DNA from: Odoribacter splanchnicus DSM 20712
GTDB lineage: Bacteria; Bacteroidota; Bacteroidia; Bacteroidales; Marinifilaceae
Assembly: GCF_000190535.1 (NCBI RefSeq)
Contig: NC_015160.1
Span: 558,001 to 622,000, forward strand
Direction: 5' to 3'
DNA: 64,000 bases
Translations under genes and position numbers: made by a program
Shown here: positions 49,868-59,692 of the stretch, piece by piece
Position numbering within the stretch: position 1 is the stretch's first letter
Layout: each line of letters opens with the position of its first letter
The notes under the pieces: generated by a model
What the model was told of the DNA's origin: nothing
Databases searched by the model: none
Seen by the model: the letters and a program-made list of their open reading frames with translations, nothing else

Positions 49868-51870
49868 AGCGATTTTATTTCATTTTCGACTGTTTTCTCT
49901 TCCTTCGTTTCTTCTTCTTCATCGTCTTTCCAGGGGCGTTTCCCTAAGATGCGTTCCAGATCGTCACTGAAAATAACTTCCCGTTCGAGCAATAACTCTG
50001 CAACCTGCCGATGTTGGTCCTGATGAGTTTTAAGTAATTCTTTGGCTCGGTTGTAAGCATTTTCAACCAGTTCTTTTACTTCACTGTCGATCAGTTCTGC
50101 GGTCTTTTCCGAATAAGGTTTGGTGAAACTGAAATCGCTTTGACCACTGGAATCGTAATAACTCAGGTTACCGATCTTTTCGCTCATACCGAAAATGGTA
50201 ACCATCGCATAGGCTTGTTTGGTAGCCCGTTCCAGGTCGTTTTGTGCTCCGGTAGAGATTTGACCGAAAGTGAGTTCTTCGGCTGCACGTCCTCCCAATA
50301 CAGAACACATTTGATCCAGCAGTTGTTCTTTTGTCGTGATCTGACGTTCCTGCGGAAGATACCAGGCTGCTCCTAAAGCTTTACCCCGGGGTACGATAGT
50401 CACTTTTAACAGGGGATGGGCGTGTTCGAGCAACCAGGAGACGGTAGCATGGCCGGCTTCGTGATAAGCGATGGCTTTCTTTTCACTTACTTTTATTACT
50501 TTACTGCGGTTTTCCAGCCCCCCGACAATCCGGTCGATTGCATCCAGAAAATCCTGTTTTTCAACTTCATTTTTGTCTTTACGGGCTGCAATCAAAGCTG
50601 CTTCGTTAGCGACATTGGCAATATCGGCTCCCGAGAAACCCGGCGTTTGCTTGGCCAGGAAAGGGATATCCACATCTCCGGCCAGTTTCAACGGTTTCAG
50701 GTGCACTTTGAAAATTTCTTCCCGGTCTTTCAATTCCGGCAGGTCGACATAGATTTGGCGGTCGAAACGTCCGGCACGAAGCAAGGCGCTGTCCAGAATG
50801 TCCGCCCGGTTGGTTGCAGCCAGAATAATCACCCCCGAATTGGTCTCGAAACCGTCCATCTCGGTCAGTAACTGGTTCAGCGTATTTTCCCGTTCATCGT
50901 TCGAGCCCATGTTGGGGTTTTTACCTCTGGCCCGGCCGATGGCGTCTATTTCGTCGATAAAGATAATACAAGGCGCTTTTTCTTTGGCTTGTTTAAATAA
51001 ATCCCGGACACGGGAGGCACCGACACCGACGAACATCTCCACAAAGTCGGAACCCGACATCGAGAAGAAAGGTACGTTGGCTTCGCCGGCCATAGCTTTC
51101 GCCATCAGCGTTTTTCCGGTTCCCGGAGGACCTACTAAGAGAGCTCCTTTCGGAATTTTACCCCCCAATTTGGTATATTTATCCGGAGATTTCAGAAAAG
51201 AAACGATCTCTTCCACCTCTTGTTTGGCTTCAGCTAATCCCGCTACATCTTTGAAGGTAATCTTGATGTGGGTGTCCTTATCGAACAACTTGGCCTGTGA
51301 TTTGCCGACATTGAAGACTCCTCCGGGACCTCCGCCCCCTTTACTCATCCGGCGGAAGAAGAAAATCCAGATAAATACCAAAAGAGCGATCGGGAAGAAG
51401 ATAGAGAAGAGGTTTCCCCAACCGTCGTATTCCTGATCATAGTCGATCTTGATATCCGCTGCTGCCGGAGTCTTTTCCTGGAGCTCGGAAAATTCTTTGG
51501 AAAAAGTTTCCAACGGGCCCGGTGAGAAGTAAAACTGAGGACCGGGACTGGAATTTTTGAACCCCTGCGATTTCAATTGGGAGTAATTCTCGATCTTATC
51601 GGGCTTCATATATACCTGGGCTTGCCCTTTATTCGTGATGACCGTAATCTTTTCGATATCACCTTTTTCGAGCATTTTAGTCTTGACTTCTTGCCAGGTT
51701 GTCCTTACCGGATCGGGATTCATATTGAAAAATTGAAATCCGATAATAATGACTGCCAGTATGATATACATCCAATATCCGTTGAATTTCGGAGCTTTGA
51801 TATTTTTACCTCCCCCTACTGGAGGAAAATTGAATCCTCCGTCTTTCTTGTTTTCGTTGTTGTCTGCCAT
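49864..51870 (-). CDS. ftsH: ATP-dependent zinc metalloprotease FtsH
   Basis: Membrane AAA+ protease of 668 residues. The ATG at 51870 gives M-A-D-N-N-E-N-K-K; an in-frame TTG at 51885 is less likely. Two TM helices (about 33-50 and 155-172) flank the periplasmic part. The AAA domain has Walker A GPPGTGKT, Walker [13 protein letters not shown], the pore motif F-V-E-M-F-V-G-V-G and the SRH region. The M41 peptidase site is HEAGH ([20 protein letters not shown]). The acidic Glu/Lys tail is typical for Bacteroidetes. It degrades damaged membrane proteins and regulators of lipid synthesis. Confidence 0.97.
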   Translation of the reverse strand: MADNNENKKDGGFNFPPVGGGKNIKAPKFNGYWMYIILAVIIIGFQFFNMNPDPVRTTWQEVKTKMLEKGDIEKITVITNKGQAQVYMKPDKIENYSQLKSQGFKNSSPGPQFYFSPGPLETFSKEFSELQEKTPAAADIKIDYDQEYDGWGNLFSIFFPIALLVFIWIFFFRRMSKGGGGPGGVFNVGKSQAKLFDKDTHIKITFKDVAGLAEAKQEVEEIVSFLKSPDKYTKLGGKIPKGALLVGPPGTGKTLMAKAMAGEANVPFFSMSGSDFVEMFVGVGASRVRDLFKQAKEKAPCIIFIDEIDAIGRARGKNPNMGSNDERENTLNQLLTEMDGFETNSGVIILAATNRADILDSALLRAGRFDRQIYVDLPELKDREEIFKVHLKPLKLAGDVDIPFLAKQTPGFSGADIANVANEAALIAARKDKNEVEKQDFLDAIDRIVGGLENRSKVIKVSEKKAIAYHEAGHATVSWLLEHAHPLLKVTIVPRGKALGAAWYLPQERQITTKEQLLDQMCSVLGGRAAEELTFGQISTGAQNDLERATKQAYAMVTIFGMSEKIGNLSYYDSSGQSDFSFTKPYSEKTAELIDSEVKELVENAYNRAKELLKTHQDQHRQVAELLLEREVIFSDDLERILGKRPWKDDEEEETKEEKTVENEIKSL

Positions 51871-51906
51871 TTGGTATGTTCGCAATATTTGTATTCTTTA
51901 CTGTTT

Positions 51907-52311
51907 TCAATTTGTTCCGTTTGTCGTATGATAACCGGAATAAGTGAGCATTTCCGGCTCTCCGGCTATTTCGGTGATCTGTGCATCTGCCCAGAAATCT
52001 TCCAATTGATAATAGTCGCGCAATTCTTTTTCAAAAATGTGTACGACAATATCCCCATAATCGACGACTACCCATTGTGCTGCATTCAATCCTTCGATAT
52101 GAAAAGGCCTTTCATCCAGATCTTCTCTCACTTTTTCTTCAACAGCATCGGTTAACCCTGCAATATGCGTGCCGGAAGTTCCATGACATATTACGAAAAA
52201 ACTACAAAAACAGTTTTCTATTTTTCTTAAATCGATTTTTACAATCCGGTGCGCTTTATTATCTTCCAGCGCTTCAATAATTTTATTTACTACCTGTTCC
52301 GTTTTTAACAT
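51907..52311 (-). CDS. rsfS: Ribosome silencing factor RsfS
   Basis: A 134-residue RsfS/Iojap-family protein: VNKIIEALEDNKAHRIVKID, CFCSFFVICHGTSGTHIAGL, and NAAQWVVVDYGDIVVHIFEK followed by R-D-Y-Y-Q-L-E-D-F-W. It binds ribosomal protein L14 (uL14) and keeps subunits apart when nutrients are scarce. It is the first gene of the rsfS-ftsH-DUF2007-cdsA-psd cluster. Confidence 0.96.
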   Translation of the reverse strand: MLKTEQVVNKIIEALEDNKAHRIVKIDLRKIENCFCSFFVICHGTSGTHIAGLTDAVEEKVREDLDERPFHIEGLNAAQWVVVDYGDIVVHIFEKELRDYYQLEDFWADAQITEIAGEPEMLTYSGYHTTNGTN

Positions 52312-52335
52312 TTTTGACTATAACTTTTCAAGCTA

Positions 52336-52343
52336 CAAATATA
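52336..52343 (-). promoter_or_regulatory. -7 box of the rsfS-ftsH operon promoter
   Basis: On the minus strand TATATTTG matches TAnnTTTG exactly, 24 bp before the rsfS start. No clear TTTG at -33 accompanies it. Confidence 0.45.
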
Positions 52344-52560
52344 TACTATTTATCAACTAAAAACGAAAAACTGTGCCAGAAAACCTTTGTTTCCTTTTTT
52401 CAATTCTACTATGTCGTTTTCGGGTTACTGCATATGATGCGAAATTAGAAAAAATCATGAAATATGGATAATTTTGAATCATTCTTTTTATTTTAGCGTT
52501 ATTTCAGGTGAAAAGAATATTTTTGTATGTTTTTACTTTAGTTACTAAATACTTTAAACG

Positions 52561-53652
52561 ATGAAAATATATCGAATTCCTATGGTGCCGGGACCTGTTT
52601 CTGTATCCCGGGAAGTTTTGGAGGCAGGGCAGGAGAATTTCGGTTCTGCCGACTTGGAAAAAGAGTATATCGATCTGTATAAGGCCACTGAAAAATCGCT
52701 GCGTAAAATTATGCAGACGAAAAATAGTGTCGTTATACAAACCGGTGAAGGGATGTTGGCGCTTTGGAGTGCTTTGAAGAGTTGTTTGTTACCGGGGGAT
52801 AAAGTGTTGGTGTTGTCGACCGGGCTTTTCGGTTACGGTATGGGGGGAATGGCGGAGGCTATCGGTTGTGAGGTAAGGACGGTCGGATTCGGATTCGACG
52901 AGACCTTTACCGATTTTGATCTGATTGAAAAGGCCATCCGGGAATTCCAGCCGAAAATGATTACGATGGTACAAAACGAGACGCCGAGCGGGACGATGAA
53001 TCCCGTGGCTGAAATCGGGGCCTTAAAAGAAAAATATGCCGTACCTTTATTATATGTAGATGCGGTTTCCGGATTAGGGGGCAGCGTAGTCAAAACCGAT
53101 GAATGGCATATCGACCTCTGTCTGGGGGCTTCGCAGAAATGTTTGTCTGCACCGGCTTCGATGTCTTTTTTGTCGGTGAGCGACCGGGCGTGGGAAATAA
53201 TCGAAGAAGTGGGATATGTGGGGTACGATGCCCTCTTACCTTTCCGTACAGCGGTAAAAAATGCTTATTTCCCTTATACTCCTTATTGGCAAGGAACCGC
53301 ACAGTTGAATAAGGCTTGCGAACTGATTCTGGAAGAAGGATTGGGCAAAGTGATCGCACGTCATCAGAAAGTGGCCGGATATTGCAGGGAGCGGATCGTT
53401 AAAATGGGATTGAAATTATATCCGGCAATGGATGCTGTACCTTCTCCTACAGTGACGGCTGTCTACGTTCCGCAGAAAATATCCTGGAAGAATCTGGATA
53501 CACGTTTGCGGGCCGAAGGCCTGGTGGTCGGCGGAAACTACGGATGTCTGGCAGGAGAAGTTTTCCGTATCGGACATATGGGGACTCAGGCCAACCTCAA
53601 TCTGGTGAAAGAAGCGATGGATATTCTCGAAGGGGTAATCCGGGGAAATTAA
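52561..53652 (+). CDS. Class-V PLP-dependent aminotransferase (alanine-glyoxylate/serine-pyruvate type)
   Basis: Enzyme of 363 residues. MVPGPVSVSREVLEAGQENF is the family N-terminus, with T-G-E-G-M-L-A-L-W-S-A-L in the cofactor phosphate site. LLYVDAVSGLGG carries the PLP-ring Asp, and the Schiff-base Lys is in LCLGASQKCLSAPASMSFLS. The C-terminal motif FRIGHMGTQANLN is typical of alanine-glyoxylate aminotransferases. The exact amino donor cannot be fixed. A -7 box (TATTTTTG, 52518-52525) lies 35 bp upstream. The DUF2752 gene follows by 12 bp. Confidence 0.9.
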   Translation: MKIYRIPMVPGPVSVSREVLEAGQENFGSADLEKEYIDLYKATEKSLRKIMQTKNSVVIQTGEGMLALWSALKSCLLPGDKVLVLSTGLFGYGMGGMAEAIGCEVRTVGFGFDETFTDFDLIEKAIREFQPKMITMVQNETPSGTMNPVAEIGALKEKYAVPLLYVDAVSGLGGSVVKTDEWHIDLCLGASQKCLSAPASMSFLSVSDRAWEIIEEVGYVGYDALLPFRTAVKNAYFPYTPYWQGTAQLNKACELILEEGLGKVIARHQKVAGYCRERIVKMGLKLYPAMDAVPSPTVTAVYVPQKISWKNLDTRLRAEGLVVGGNYGCLAGEVFRIGHMGTQANLNLVKEAMDILEGVIRGN

Positions 53653-53664
53653 GCGTATAACGGC

Positions 53665-53967
53665 ATGATCGAATGGCTGGAGGCACATCAGTTGCCCTGT
53701 TTTTTCAGGGAGATTTGGGGGATCCAATGTCCCGGTTGCGGATTTCAGACTGCGCTGTTACTCCTGTTAAAAGGAAATATACAGGCAGCGGTCGTTAGCT
53801 GGCCGGGAATAGTTCCCCTTTTCGCATTCGGCCTGTTTCTGATCGGACGTTGTTGTGGGATCAGAAAGATCTCTGCCGGTTTTTTGAAAGGAACCGGATT
53901 TTGTTGTGTCGCTACGATTCTCCTCGTTTATGTATTCCGGTTTATAAGAATGGGGCAGGTGATTTGA
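53665..53967 (+). CDS. DUF2752 small membrane protein
   Basis: A 100-residue protein with the DUF2752 signature C-P-G-C-G-F-Q-T-A-L-L-L-L-L-K-G after a short N-terminal part, then two hydrophobic helices (about 45-64 and 73-93). Function unknown. It sits 12 bp after the aminotransferase gene and is probably co-transcribed. The 240 bp after it hold nothing that I can identify. Confidence 0.85.
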   Translation: MIEWLEAHQLPCFFREIWGIQCPGCGFQTALLLLLKGNIQAAVVSWPGIVPLFAFGLFLIGRCCGIRKISAGFLKGTGFCCVATILLVYVFRFIRMGQVI

Positions 53968-54206
53968 TTTGTATGCTTGTTCCTGTAACCTTATCGGCCT
54001 GTCGTCGTATCCTAAGCTCGAATTTATTCCTGAGGAACCGATATGAAAAAAATGTTGGCCGGGTTGTTAAAAAATGTCGTTTTTGTTTGTTTGATAATAA
54101 TTTTAATTTCATATTTGCTTTAATGAACCAGGCGATAAACCGAAGAAGAAATGAGGAGGGAAGGTAAAAACAGGAAACAGAATATAAATTTAATAATCAG
54201 TGTATT

Positions 54207-54530
54207 ATGGAAATAATGAATGGAGCGAAAAAGGACCTGCCCAATGCGACGGTCGTATTGGTTTTGGGAATTCTGTCCCTGATATTTTGTTGGTGTTACG
54301 GGTTCTTCGGTTTGATATTGGGGATCATTGCCGTAGTCTTGGCCGGGGGACAACGGAAACTGTATTTGCAGTCGCCGGATGAATATACCGAGTCTTCATT
54401 CAAGAATGTGAATGCAGGCCGGGTGTGCGGGATTATTTCCATCTGCATTGCGGGGGTTGTGGTCGTGGTATTACTTTTAGTATTAATGGGAATTGTTGCC
54501 GGCATAGGTATTGCTAGTTTTGGATTATAA
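54207..54530 (+). CDS. CCC-motif (DUF4190-like) membrane protein
   Basis: A 107-residue protein with two membrane hairpins. NATVVLVLGILSLIFCWCYG and F-F-G-L-I-L-G-I-I-A-V-V-L-A-G-G form the first pair; the C-W-C-Y-G-F-F-G segment corresponds to the family CCC motif. A soluble Y-x-E-S-S-F-K-N-V-N-A-G-R-V-C-G linker precedes a final hydrophobic segment. Start at 54207 (ATGGAAATAATG; the second ATG four codons on is also possible). Function unknown; the pRiA4b-type gene follows by 12 bp. Confidence 0.8.
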   Translation: MEIMNGAKKDLPNATVVLVLGILSLIFCWCYGFFGLILGIIAVVLAGGQRKLYLQSPDEYTESSFKNVNAGRVCGIISICIAGVVVVVLLLVLMGIVAGIGIASFGL

Positions 54531-54542
54531 AAACTTAATAAT

Positions 54543-55184
54543 ATGGACTACAGATTTGAGATCAGTAAACCAGACAGTAATGATTTTAGGTGTGAAATAG
54601 CTATTAACGGTGAGCAGACTTTTCAGCAGTTGCACGATAAATTGGTGGAAACATTGAACTTCGACGGTTCGCAGATGGCCTCCTTTTTTACCTTGGATAA
54701 AATGGGAAACCGGGGAAAAGAAATTGCTCTGATGGAAATGTCGGCCGACGATGAAGAAGATAATAATACGCTGGTGATGGATGTTACGACCATCCGTGAA
54801 GTGGTAAATGCCAGTTGCATCGAATTGGAATATGTATATGATTTCTTTGCCAATCAGTATCTGAAAGTCGAATATGCGGGGGAATATATCGGGGATTCTG
54901 CCGATGTTTTGCCCTTGTGTGTCTATTGCGAAGGAGAATTGCCTCATCAGACGGAATACGATGCCAATGAAGATTGGGCTTTCGATAAAGACGACGACGA
55001 ATATGACGATAGTTTTATGGAGGAATTCGGTGGTAGCGGACGCCGCAGAAGGGGAGGAGACGACGATGACGAAGATTTTCGCTTCGGTGATGAAGACGAC
55101 GATTATAGGGACGATAGTTATGGCGACGACGATGGGTATGACGACCGCTATGAAAGTCTGGACGATTATATAGATAAACTATAG
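54543..55184 (+). CDS. pRiA4b ORF-3-like family protein with acidic tail
   Basis: A 213-residue protein. The first 130 residues match the plasmid pRiA4b ORF-3-like fold (YRFEISKPDSNDFRCEIAIN; TFQQLHDKLVETLNFDGSQM; Y-V-Y-D-F in the second half). From about residue 140 a long Asp/Glu-rich, low-complexity tail with an R-R-R-R-G-G interruption runs to the end, probably disordered. Such proteins occur on plasmids and chromosomes; the biochemical role is not known. Confidence 0.82.
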   Translation: MDYRFEISKPDSNDFRCEIAINGEQTFQQLHDKLVETLNFDGSQMASFFTLDKMGNRGKEIALMEMSADDEEDNNTLVMDVTTIREVVNASCIELEYVYDFFANQYLKVEYAGEYIGDSADVLPLCVYCEGELPHQTEYDANEDWAFDKDDDEYDDSFMEEFGGSGRRRRGGDDDDEDFRFGDEDDDYRDDSYGDDDGYDDRYESLDDYIDKL

Positions 55185-55206
55185 TTTTTTTTCAGTTACT
55201 TGGTTG

Positions 55207-55255
55207 CAAAGGTTACAAGGGTCACAAAAATGAATGCGGACACTTGTAACCTTTG
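55207..55255. terminator. 13-bp perfect hairpin between pRiA4b-like gene and miaA
   Basis: CAAAGGTTACAAG (55207-55219) and CTTGTAACCTTTG (55243-55255) with a 23-base loop, ending 18 bp before the miaA start. No U-run follows, so it may be a leaky terminator or an mRNA-processing structure that separates the two genes. Confidence 0.5.
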
Positions 55256-55273
55256 TCATGAAAATCAGTCAGG

Positions 55274-56176
55274 ATGAAAACACTACTTGTTTTATTGGGA
55301 CCGACGGGAGTGGGAAAGACGGATCTCAGTATCGGTATCGCCAAAGCGTTCGGTACGGAAATCATTTCTTGTGATTCCCGGCAGATCTACAAAGAAATGC
55401 GGATAGGGACCGCAGTGCCTTCACCCGGTCAATTGGCTGCTGTCCGGCATCATTTTATCCAAACGATCTCGGTGCACGATTATTATAATTCGTGGCAATT
55501 CGAAGTGCAGGCTTTGGAGCGGATCCGGGAATTATTTCAGGAGAAGGAAGTGGTCCTGATGACCGGTGGATCGATGCTGTATATCGATGCCGTATGTAAA
55601 GGTATAGACGATATTCCGACCATTTCTCCTGAATTGAGAACCGGGCTGATGGAGGTATATGAACGGGAAGGTTTGGAAAGTATCCGGCAGATGCTGAAAG
55701 AATTGGATCCTGTATTTTACGGACAGGTCGATCTGAACAACGGAAAACGGGTGCTCCATGCTGTCGAAGTGTGTTGCATGGCCGGTGTACCCTACTCTTC
55801 GCTACGGAAAAACACCCCCAAAGACCGGGGATTCCGTATTGTTCGTATCGGCTTGAACCGCGAAAGAGAAGAGTTGTATGCCCGGATCGACCGGCGGGTA
55901 GACCTGATGCTGGAGGAAGGACTGGAAGATGAAGCCCGGCGGTTGTGGCCTTTGCGTCATTTGAATGCCTTGAATACCGTAGGTTATAAAGAACTGTTCG
56001 ATTATTTCGAGGGAAAGACCGATTATGCCGAAGCCGTCCGCCTGATCAAGCGCAACTCCCGGCGGTATGCCCGCAAACAATTGTCCTGGTTCCGGCGCGA
56101 TGACGATATCCGTTGGTTTCATCCCGACGATTACGAGGGTATCGTAGAGGCGATTCGGTTAATGAAAATAGGGTAG
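55274..56176 (+). CDS. miaA: tRNA dimethylallyltransferase
   Basis: Transfers a dimethylallyl group to A37 of tRNAs reading UNN codons. It has 300 residues. The P-loop is LLGPTGVGKTDLSIGIA; next DSRQIYKEMRIGTAVPS, HHFIQTISVHDYYNSWQFEV, MTGGSMLYIDAVCKGIDDIP and the C-terminal NTVGYKELFDYFEG and R-N-S-R-R-Y-A-R-K-Q-L-S-W-F-R-R. The length and all motifs are normal. Confidence 0.96.
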   Translation: MKTLLVLLGPTGVGKTDLSIGIAKAFGTEIISCDSRQIYKEMRIGTAVPSPGQLAAVRHHFIQTISVHDYYNSWQFEVQALERIRELFQEKEVVLMTGGSMLYIDAVCKGIDDIPTISPELRTGLMEVYEREGLESIRQMLKELDPVFYGQVDLNNGKRVLHAVEVCCMAGVPYSSLRKNTPKDRGFRIVRIGLNREREELYARIDRRVDLMLEEGLEDEARRLWPLRHLNALNTVGYKELFDYFEGKTDYAEAVRLIKRNSRRYARKQLSWFRRDDDIRWFHPDDYEGIVEAIRLMKIG

Positions 56177-56253
56177 ATGTATTGACAGAATTCAATGATA
56201 TGAATATTTCCCACGAAACAATTTACCGCCGTATTCGCTTGGATGCAAATTGA
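56177..56253 (+). pseudogene. IS30-type transposase scrap
   Basis: Directly after miaA, the frame ending at the TGA at 56251 reads L-T-E-F-N-D-M-N-I-S-H-E-T-I-Y-R-R-I-R-L-D-A-N. The I-S-H-E-T-I-Y-R-x-I segment is the conserved helix-turn-helix end of IS30-family transposases. Nothing else of the element is recognisable. Confidence 0.5.
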
Positions 56254-56564
56254 GAATTGTTTTTTGATTATATTTAAGTCGTTAACTATCAATGGTATAT
56301 CTATTTTGAATATAATTATTAATTTCATCAATGGGTTGATTTTATATAAAAATAACGTTATTTGTAAAAATCATTTCCCGAACAACCCTTTTCGGACTTT
56401 TGGCTGTCTTCTTTTCAGAAATATAGAATAATATTTGTTAAGTATATAAATCGAATAATGAAAAGGGATATACGATATAAATAGATGTCTATATTTATTG
56501 GGTTTGTTTAACCATAAAAAGGGGGGAAGACAGGATAAGAAACAGAAATAATGTTGTTTTCATC
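56254..56564. other. AT-rich intergenic region
   Basis: About 310 bp of AT-rich sequence with no supported gene. It holds the upstream region of the beta-propeller gene; I found no clear TAnnTTTG box. AGGGGGGAAGAC at 56520-56531 is a purine-rich tract some 35 bp before the start. Confidence 0.4.
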
Positions 56565-57722
56565 ATGGAAAAGTTAAGTTGTATGGTAATGATTGCCATT
56601 ATCATTTTGTTATCCGGTTGTCGGACTAAACCATCTGGAGTGTCTCGTTGCATCCATTTCGATTTCACTCAAGAGATGAAGGATGTTCATACAATGGGTT
56701 TGTTAAAAGATTGTACTATTGTTCCTTTGGAAACAAACGACTCGGTTCTGATAGGAGAGATTGATAAGGTCATCTTTTACGAAACCCGTCTGTATGTCGC
56801 CACCTTTTCTCCTGAGCAAGCGGTTTATATTTTTAACTTACAGGGTAAATTGTTGCATAAAATAAGCAGGAAAGGACGCGGGGCAGAAGAATATTTGCAA
56901 TTATCCGATATGTTTATCGATTCCCGGAACCGGACCTTGAATTTATTGTCAAGAATAGACGAAAAGCTATTGGTGTTTGATGTGGACGAATACCGCTTGG
57001 TAAAGACTATCCGTCTTCCGAAAGCATTTGTTAAAATGGTCTCATTGGAAAACGGCTACATCGGATATATGGGCAACTATTCGCAAGATAAAAACCAACC
57101 ATACAATTTGTGGGCAATGAATTCCCGGTACGAAATCGAAAGTCAGTATATGAAAATAGACTCCCGCTGGGAAAGTAAAATGGCCAGTATCCATTCGCTT
57201 TCCACATACCAGGATTCGTTGTATTATATAGCACCTACAGACTTTAACATTTATCGTTGCCAGGGGAAGGATATGTGTGTTGACCATACGGTACGTTTTG
57301 GAAAATTTCATTTGCCAGCGGAACAACTTTCATATGATGAGTACAAAGAATATACACGCAATCCGGATTATATTACAACCATAGAGAAATTCCAGGAAAC
57401 TCCGGATTTCTATATTTATTGGGTGCTGGCAGCCGGTCAGAATCGCTTGTACCTGTATAATAAGAACAATCGGGAGTCTCAGGTTTGTGAACTAACGGCT
57501 TATACCGGAAAGTATTTTATTTCCTTTGGGCGTATGATTGACATCACTTCGGATTATATAATAACCTCTGTCAGTGCCTCGGATATGTGTACGTATTTGA
57601 AAGGAGGAAATGAATATGTCAATTTTGAAGAGAAGTATCCCAAACAGATACAACGGATGAGAGAAGAATTTTCCGGCATACAGGAAGATAGCAATCCTTG
57701 TATTGTGATTTATTCATTTTGA
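56565..57722 (+). CDS. 6-bladed beta-propeller lipoprotein
   Basis: A 385-residue lipoprotein (signal ends L-L-S-G-C, Cys19). The fold pattern is that of Bacteroidales 6-bladed beta-propeller proteins: C-T-I-V-P-L-E-T-N-D-S-V-L-I-G-E-I-D-K-V, then AVYIFNLQGKLLHKISRKGR and G-A-E-E-Y-L-Q-L-S-D-M-F-I-D-S-R-N-R-T-L. The G-x-G-x-G-P-G-E-Y variant here is G-R-G-A-E-E-Y. It is a surface or periplasmic protein of unknown ligand. It stands alone between the IS30 scrap and the conjugative-transposon remnant, and a homolog gain by transfer is possible. Confidence 0.87.
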   Translation: MEKLSCMVMIAIIILLSGCRTKPSGVSRCIHFDFTQEMKDVHTMGLLKDCTIVPLETNDSVLIGEIDKVIFYETRLYVATFSPEQAVYIFNLQGKLLHKISRKGRGAEEYLQLSDMFIDSRNRTLNLLSRIDEKLLVFDVDEYRLVKTIRLPKAFVKMVSLENGYIGYMGNYSQDKNQPYNLWAMNSRYEIESQYMKIDSRWESKMASIHSLSTYQDSLYYIAPTDFNIYRCQGKDMCVDHTVRFGKFHLPAEQLSYDEYKEYTRNPDYITTIEKFQETPDFYIYWVLAAGQNRLYLYNKNNRESQVCELTAYTGKYFISFGRMIDITSDYIITSVSASDMCTYLKGGNEYVNFEEKYPKQIQRMREEFSGIQEDSNPCIVIYSF

Positions 57723-57738
57723 GCAATTTTCTGGTGTT

Positions 57739-58161
57739 ATGTATGAAACATTACCCCCGTCCCTTTGTTTTCCCTCCACCATCGACCAGTACAGGGCGAA
57801 GAACGAGGTGCTGGAAAAGGAGGTTCCGCAGTTGCAGGAGATAGCGGGCAAGGTGTGGAAGAAGGAGGACGAGCTGAAGCAACTCAAGTCCGAACTTGCC
57901 GCGCTCGACCGCAAGATACAGTTGGAGCTTGCGCCGCCCACGCCCGAAGTCGCCGAAAAGGAGAATGACGGGCAGGAGGTCAAGCCGGATACGGAAGGTG
58001 TACGGAACGTACCGTCACAACCCACCGAAGAAGCTCCGCTGATACGCAGCCCGGCGAATGAGCGAAGTCCGTCTGGGAATTTCATTGCCGACCATGTCGT
58101 TATCGGACGGCCGGGATTCAACGTTCGTGACGAATGCAAACCGAAAGGAATAAAAATGTGA
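57739..58161 (+). pseudogene. C-terminal remnant of a large conjugative-transposon protein
   Basis: From about residue 14 (57778 on) the sequence T-I-D-Q-Y-R-A-K-N-E-V-L-E-K-E-V-P-Q-L and VWKKEDELKQLKSELAALDR resembles the C-terminal end of the very large DNA methylase/helicase-like proteins on Bacteroides CTnDOT-type elements. It ends with I-A-D-H-V-V-I-G-R-P-G. The first 13 codons are unrelated. G+C jumps at this point. The remnant is non-functional and probably marks the left edge of the element-derived block running to the window end. Family recognition is from memory. Confidence 0.7.
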
Positions 58162-58368
58162 ACGAGTGTGGATATGTATGGCAGGATTGGGAATATACCG
58201 TTCCTTTTCCTGCCTTTTTCCATCAATATGGTATAACAGGGATTCCATACGTAAAATCCTCCAATTTATATCAAGGAATAGGGTGTTGAAAGTAAATCGT
58301 CACGGCAAATCCGCCATATTTTCAGTATTTTCGCTAATTTTGCAACCAAAATAGTCAGGCATAATAAA

Positions 58369-59493
58369 ATGGAACCATCTATATACAGTTATTCACTTTG
58401 TATTGCGCTGCCGTTGATGTTGTTCTTCGGCTTTTATTTTTTGCTGGCCCAAACCCCGGAAAAGGCCATTTTTGAGAATTACCTACGCTCCCGGCGGATA
58501 ATGGGTATGGCGTTGTTATTGCTTGCGGCAAACTATTCGGTACATTTCTTCTTCGGGATAAGGTTCAAAAATGTCCATGCAGCCATATTGATGAATCTGT
58601 CCACCTATTTTCTGTGCTACTACCTTTTCAGTTCAGCATTGATAACACTGCTTGACCGTTTCTATATCACACGGAAAAGGATTCGGACGCATATCATTCT
58701 ATGGATCATCTTCTCCGGACTTTCCGGGGTTGTCCTATTGTTGTTTCCGGATGGAATAGTGCAGAAAAGCACTTTGCTGGCTTTGGCAGCATGGCTGGTG
58801 GTTTACGGACTGGTGTTGTCTCGCAGAGTCATTGTCGCATACCGCAGAGCTGTCCGGATTTTCGATGACACACATGCCGATGATATAGGCGCATATATAA
58901 AATGGCTGTCCATCTTTACTTATTGGGCTCTTATCTTCGGAGTTGGATGCGGATTGCTTACATTTTTGCCTGATGAATACGTTTATATATGGATTCTGTC
59001 ATCAATTCCGTTTTACGTCTATCTCTACCATTGCTACCAGAATTATCTGCTGTTTTACGAACAGGTGGAAACCGCAATGGAAGATGGTATGATTTCTGAA
59101 GAGGAAGACCCGTGTGACACCAAACTGGAACAGATACAGAAACTGGAGAACCCGTCATACCATTCCGAAATGGCGGAGAAAATAAACGGCTGGATTGATG
59201 CGGAGGGTTATATCCAGTCCGGCCTTACCATAAAGAAACTTGCTGATATGCTCCAGACTAACCGCACCTATCTGTCTGAGTATATCAAAACGACGTATGG
59301 TGCATCGTTCCGCGATTGGATTACCGGTCTCCGCATCAATTATGCGAAACGCCTGCTTGCGCAATATCCGAGGCTGACGGTTGCTGACATTTCTGAAAGA
59401 TCCGGCTTTCTGTCCCCAAGCCATTTCATCAGGCTGTTCAAGGAAAATTCAGGCTGTACTCCTGTCAAATGGAGGAAAACAGAGGCGGAATAA
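58369..59493 (+). CDS. Membrane-bound AraC-family transcriptional regulator
   Basis: A 374-residue protein. Residues 1-235 hold about seven hydrophobic helices (for example SLCIALPLMLFFGFYFLLAQ, IILWIIFSGLSGVVLLLFPD). A linker (E-E-E-D-P-C-D-T-K-L) precedes the C-terminal AraC/XylS DNA-binding domain with LTIKKLADMLQTNRTYLSEY and LTVADISERSGFLSPSHFIR then L-F-K. A membrane sensor on an AraC domain is a Bacteroidetes type. It lies directly upstream of the DUF3575-fimbrillin genes and is their likely regulator. TAATTTTG at about 58335 fits a -7 box for its own transcription. Confidence 0.9.
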   Translation: MEPSIYSYSLCIALPLMLFFGFYFLLAQTPEKAIFENYLRSRRIMGMALLLLAANYSVHFFFGIRFKNVHAAILMNLSTYFLCYYLFSSALITLLDRFYITRKRIRTHIILWIIFSGLSGVVLLLFPDGIVQKSTLLALAAWLVVYGLVLSRRVIVAYRRAVRIFDDTHADDIGAYIKWLSIFTYWALIFGVGCGLLTFLPDEYVYIWILSSIPFYVYLYHCYQNYLLFYEQVETAMEDGMISEEEDPCDTKLEQIQKLENPSYHSEMAEKINGWIDAEGYIQSGLTIKKLADMLQTNRTYLSEYIKTTYGASFRDWITGLRINYAKRLLAQYPRLTVADISERSGFLSPSHFIRLFKENSGCTPVKWRKTEAE

Positions 59494-59692
59494 TGCACTG
59501 CTTTATGCCTAATAGAAATAGCCTAAACGACAAAAAATAGTCTGAACGACAAAACTGAAATGTTCTAAACCACAAAAATATGCGATTCTGACAATTGAGA
59601 CAATTTTTATAGGCAAGAATCGGGCAGAATAAAATCTATTCGCTTATTTTGTATGCTGATATTCCTAATTGGAAATAAAAAAGCATATAAAA

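Noticed and set aside
50798..51436. Long 212-codon plus-strand frame opposite ftsH
   Set aside because: It is the antisense shadow of ftsH; the sequence is low-information and the real gene has all FtsH motifs.
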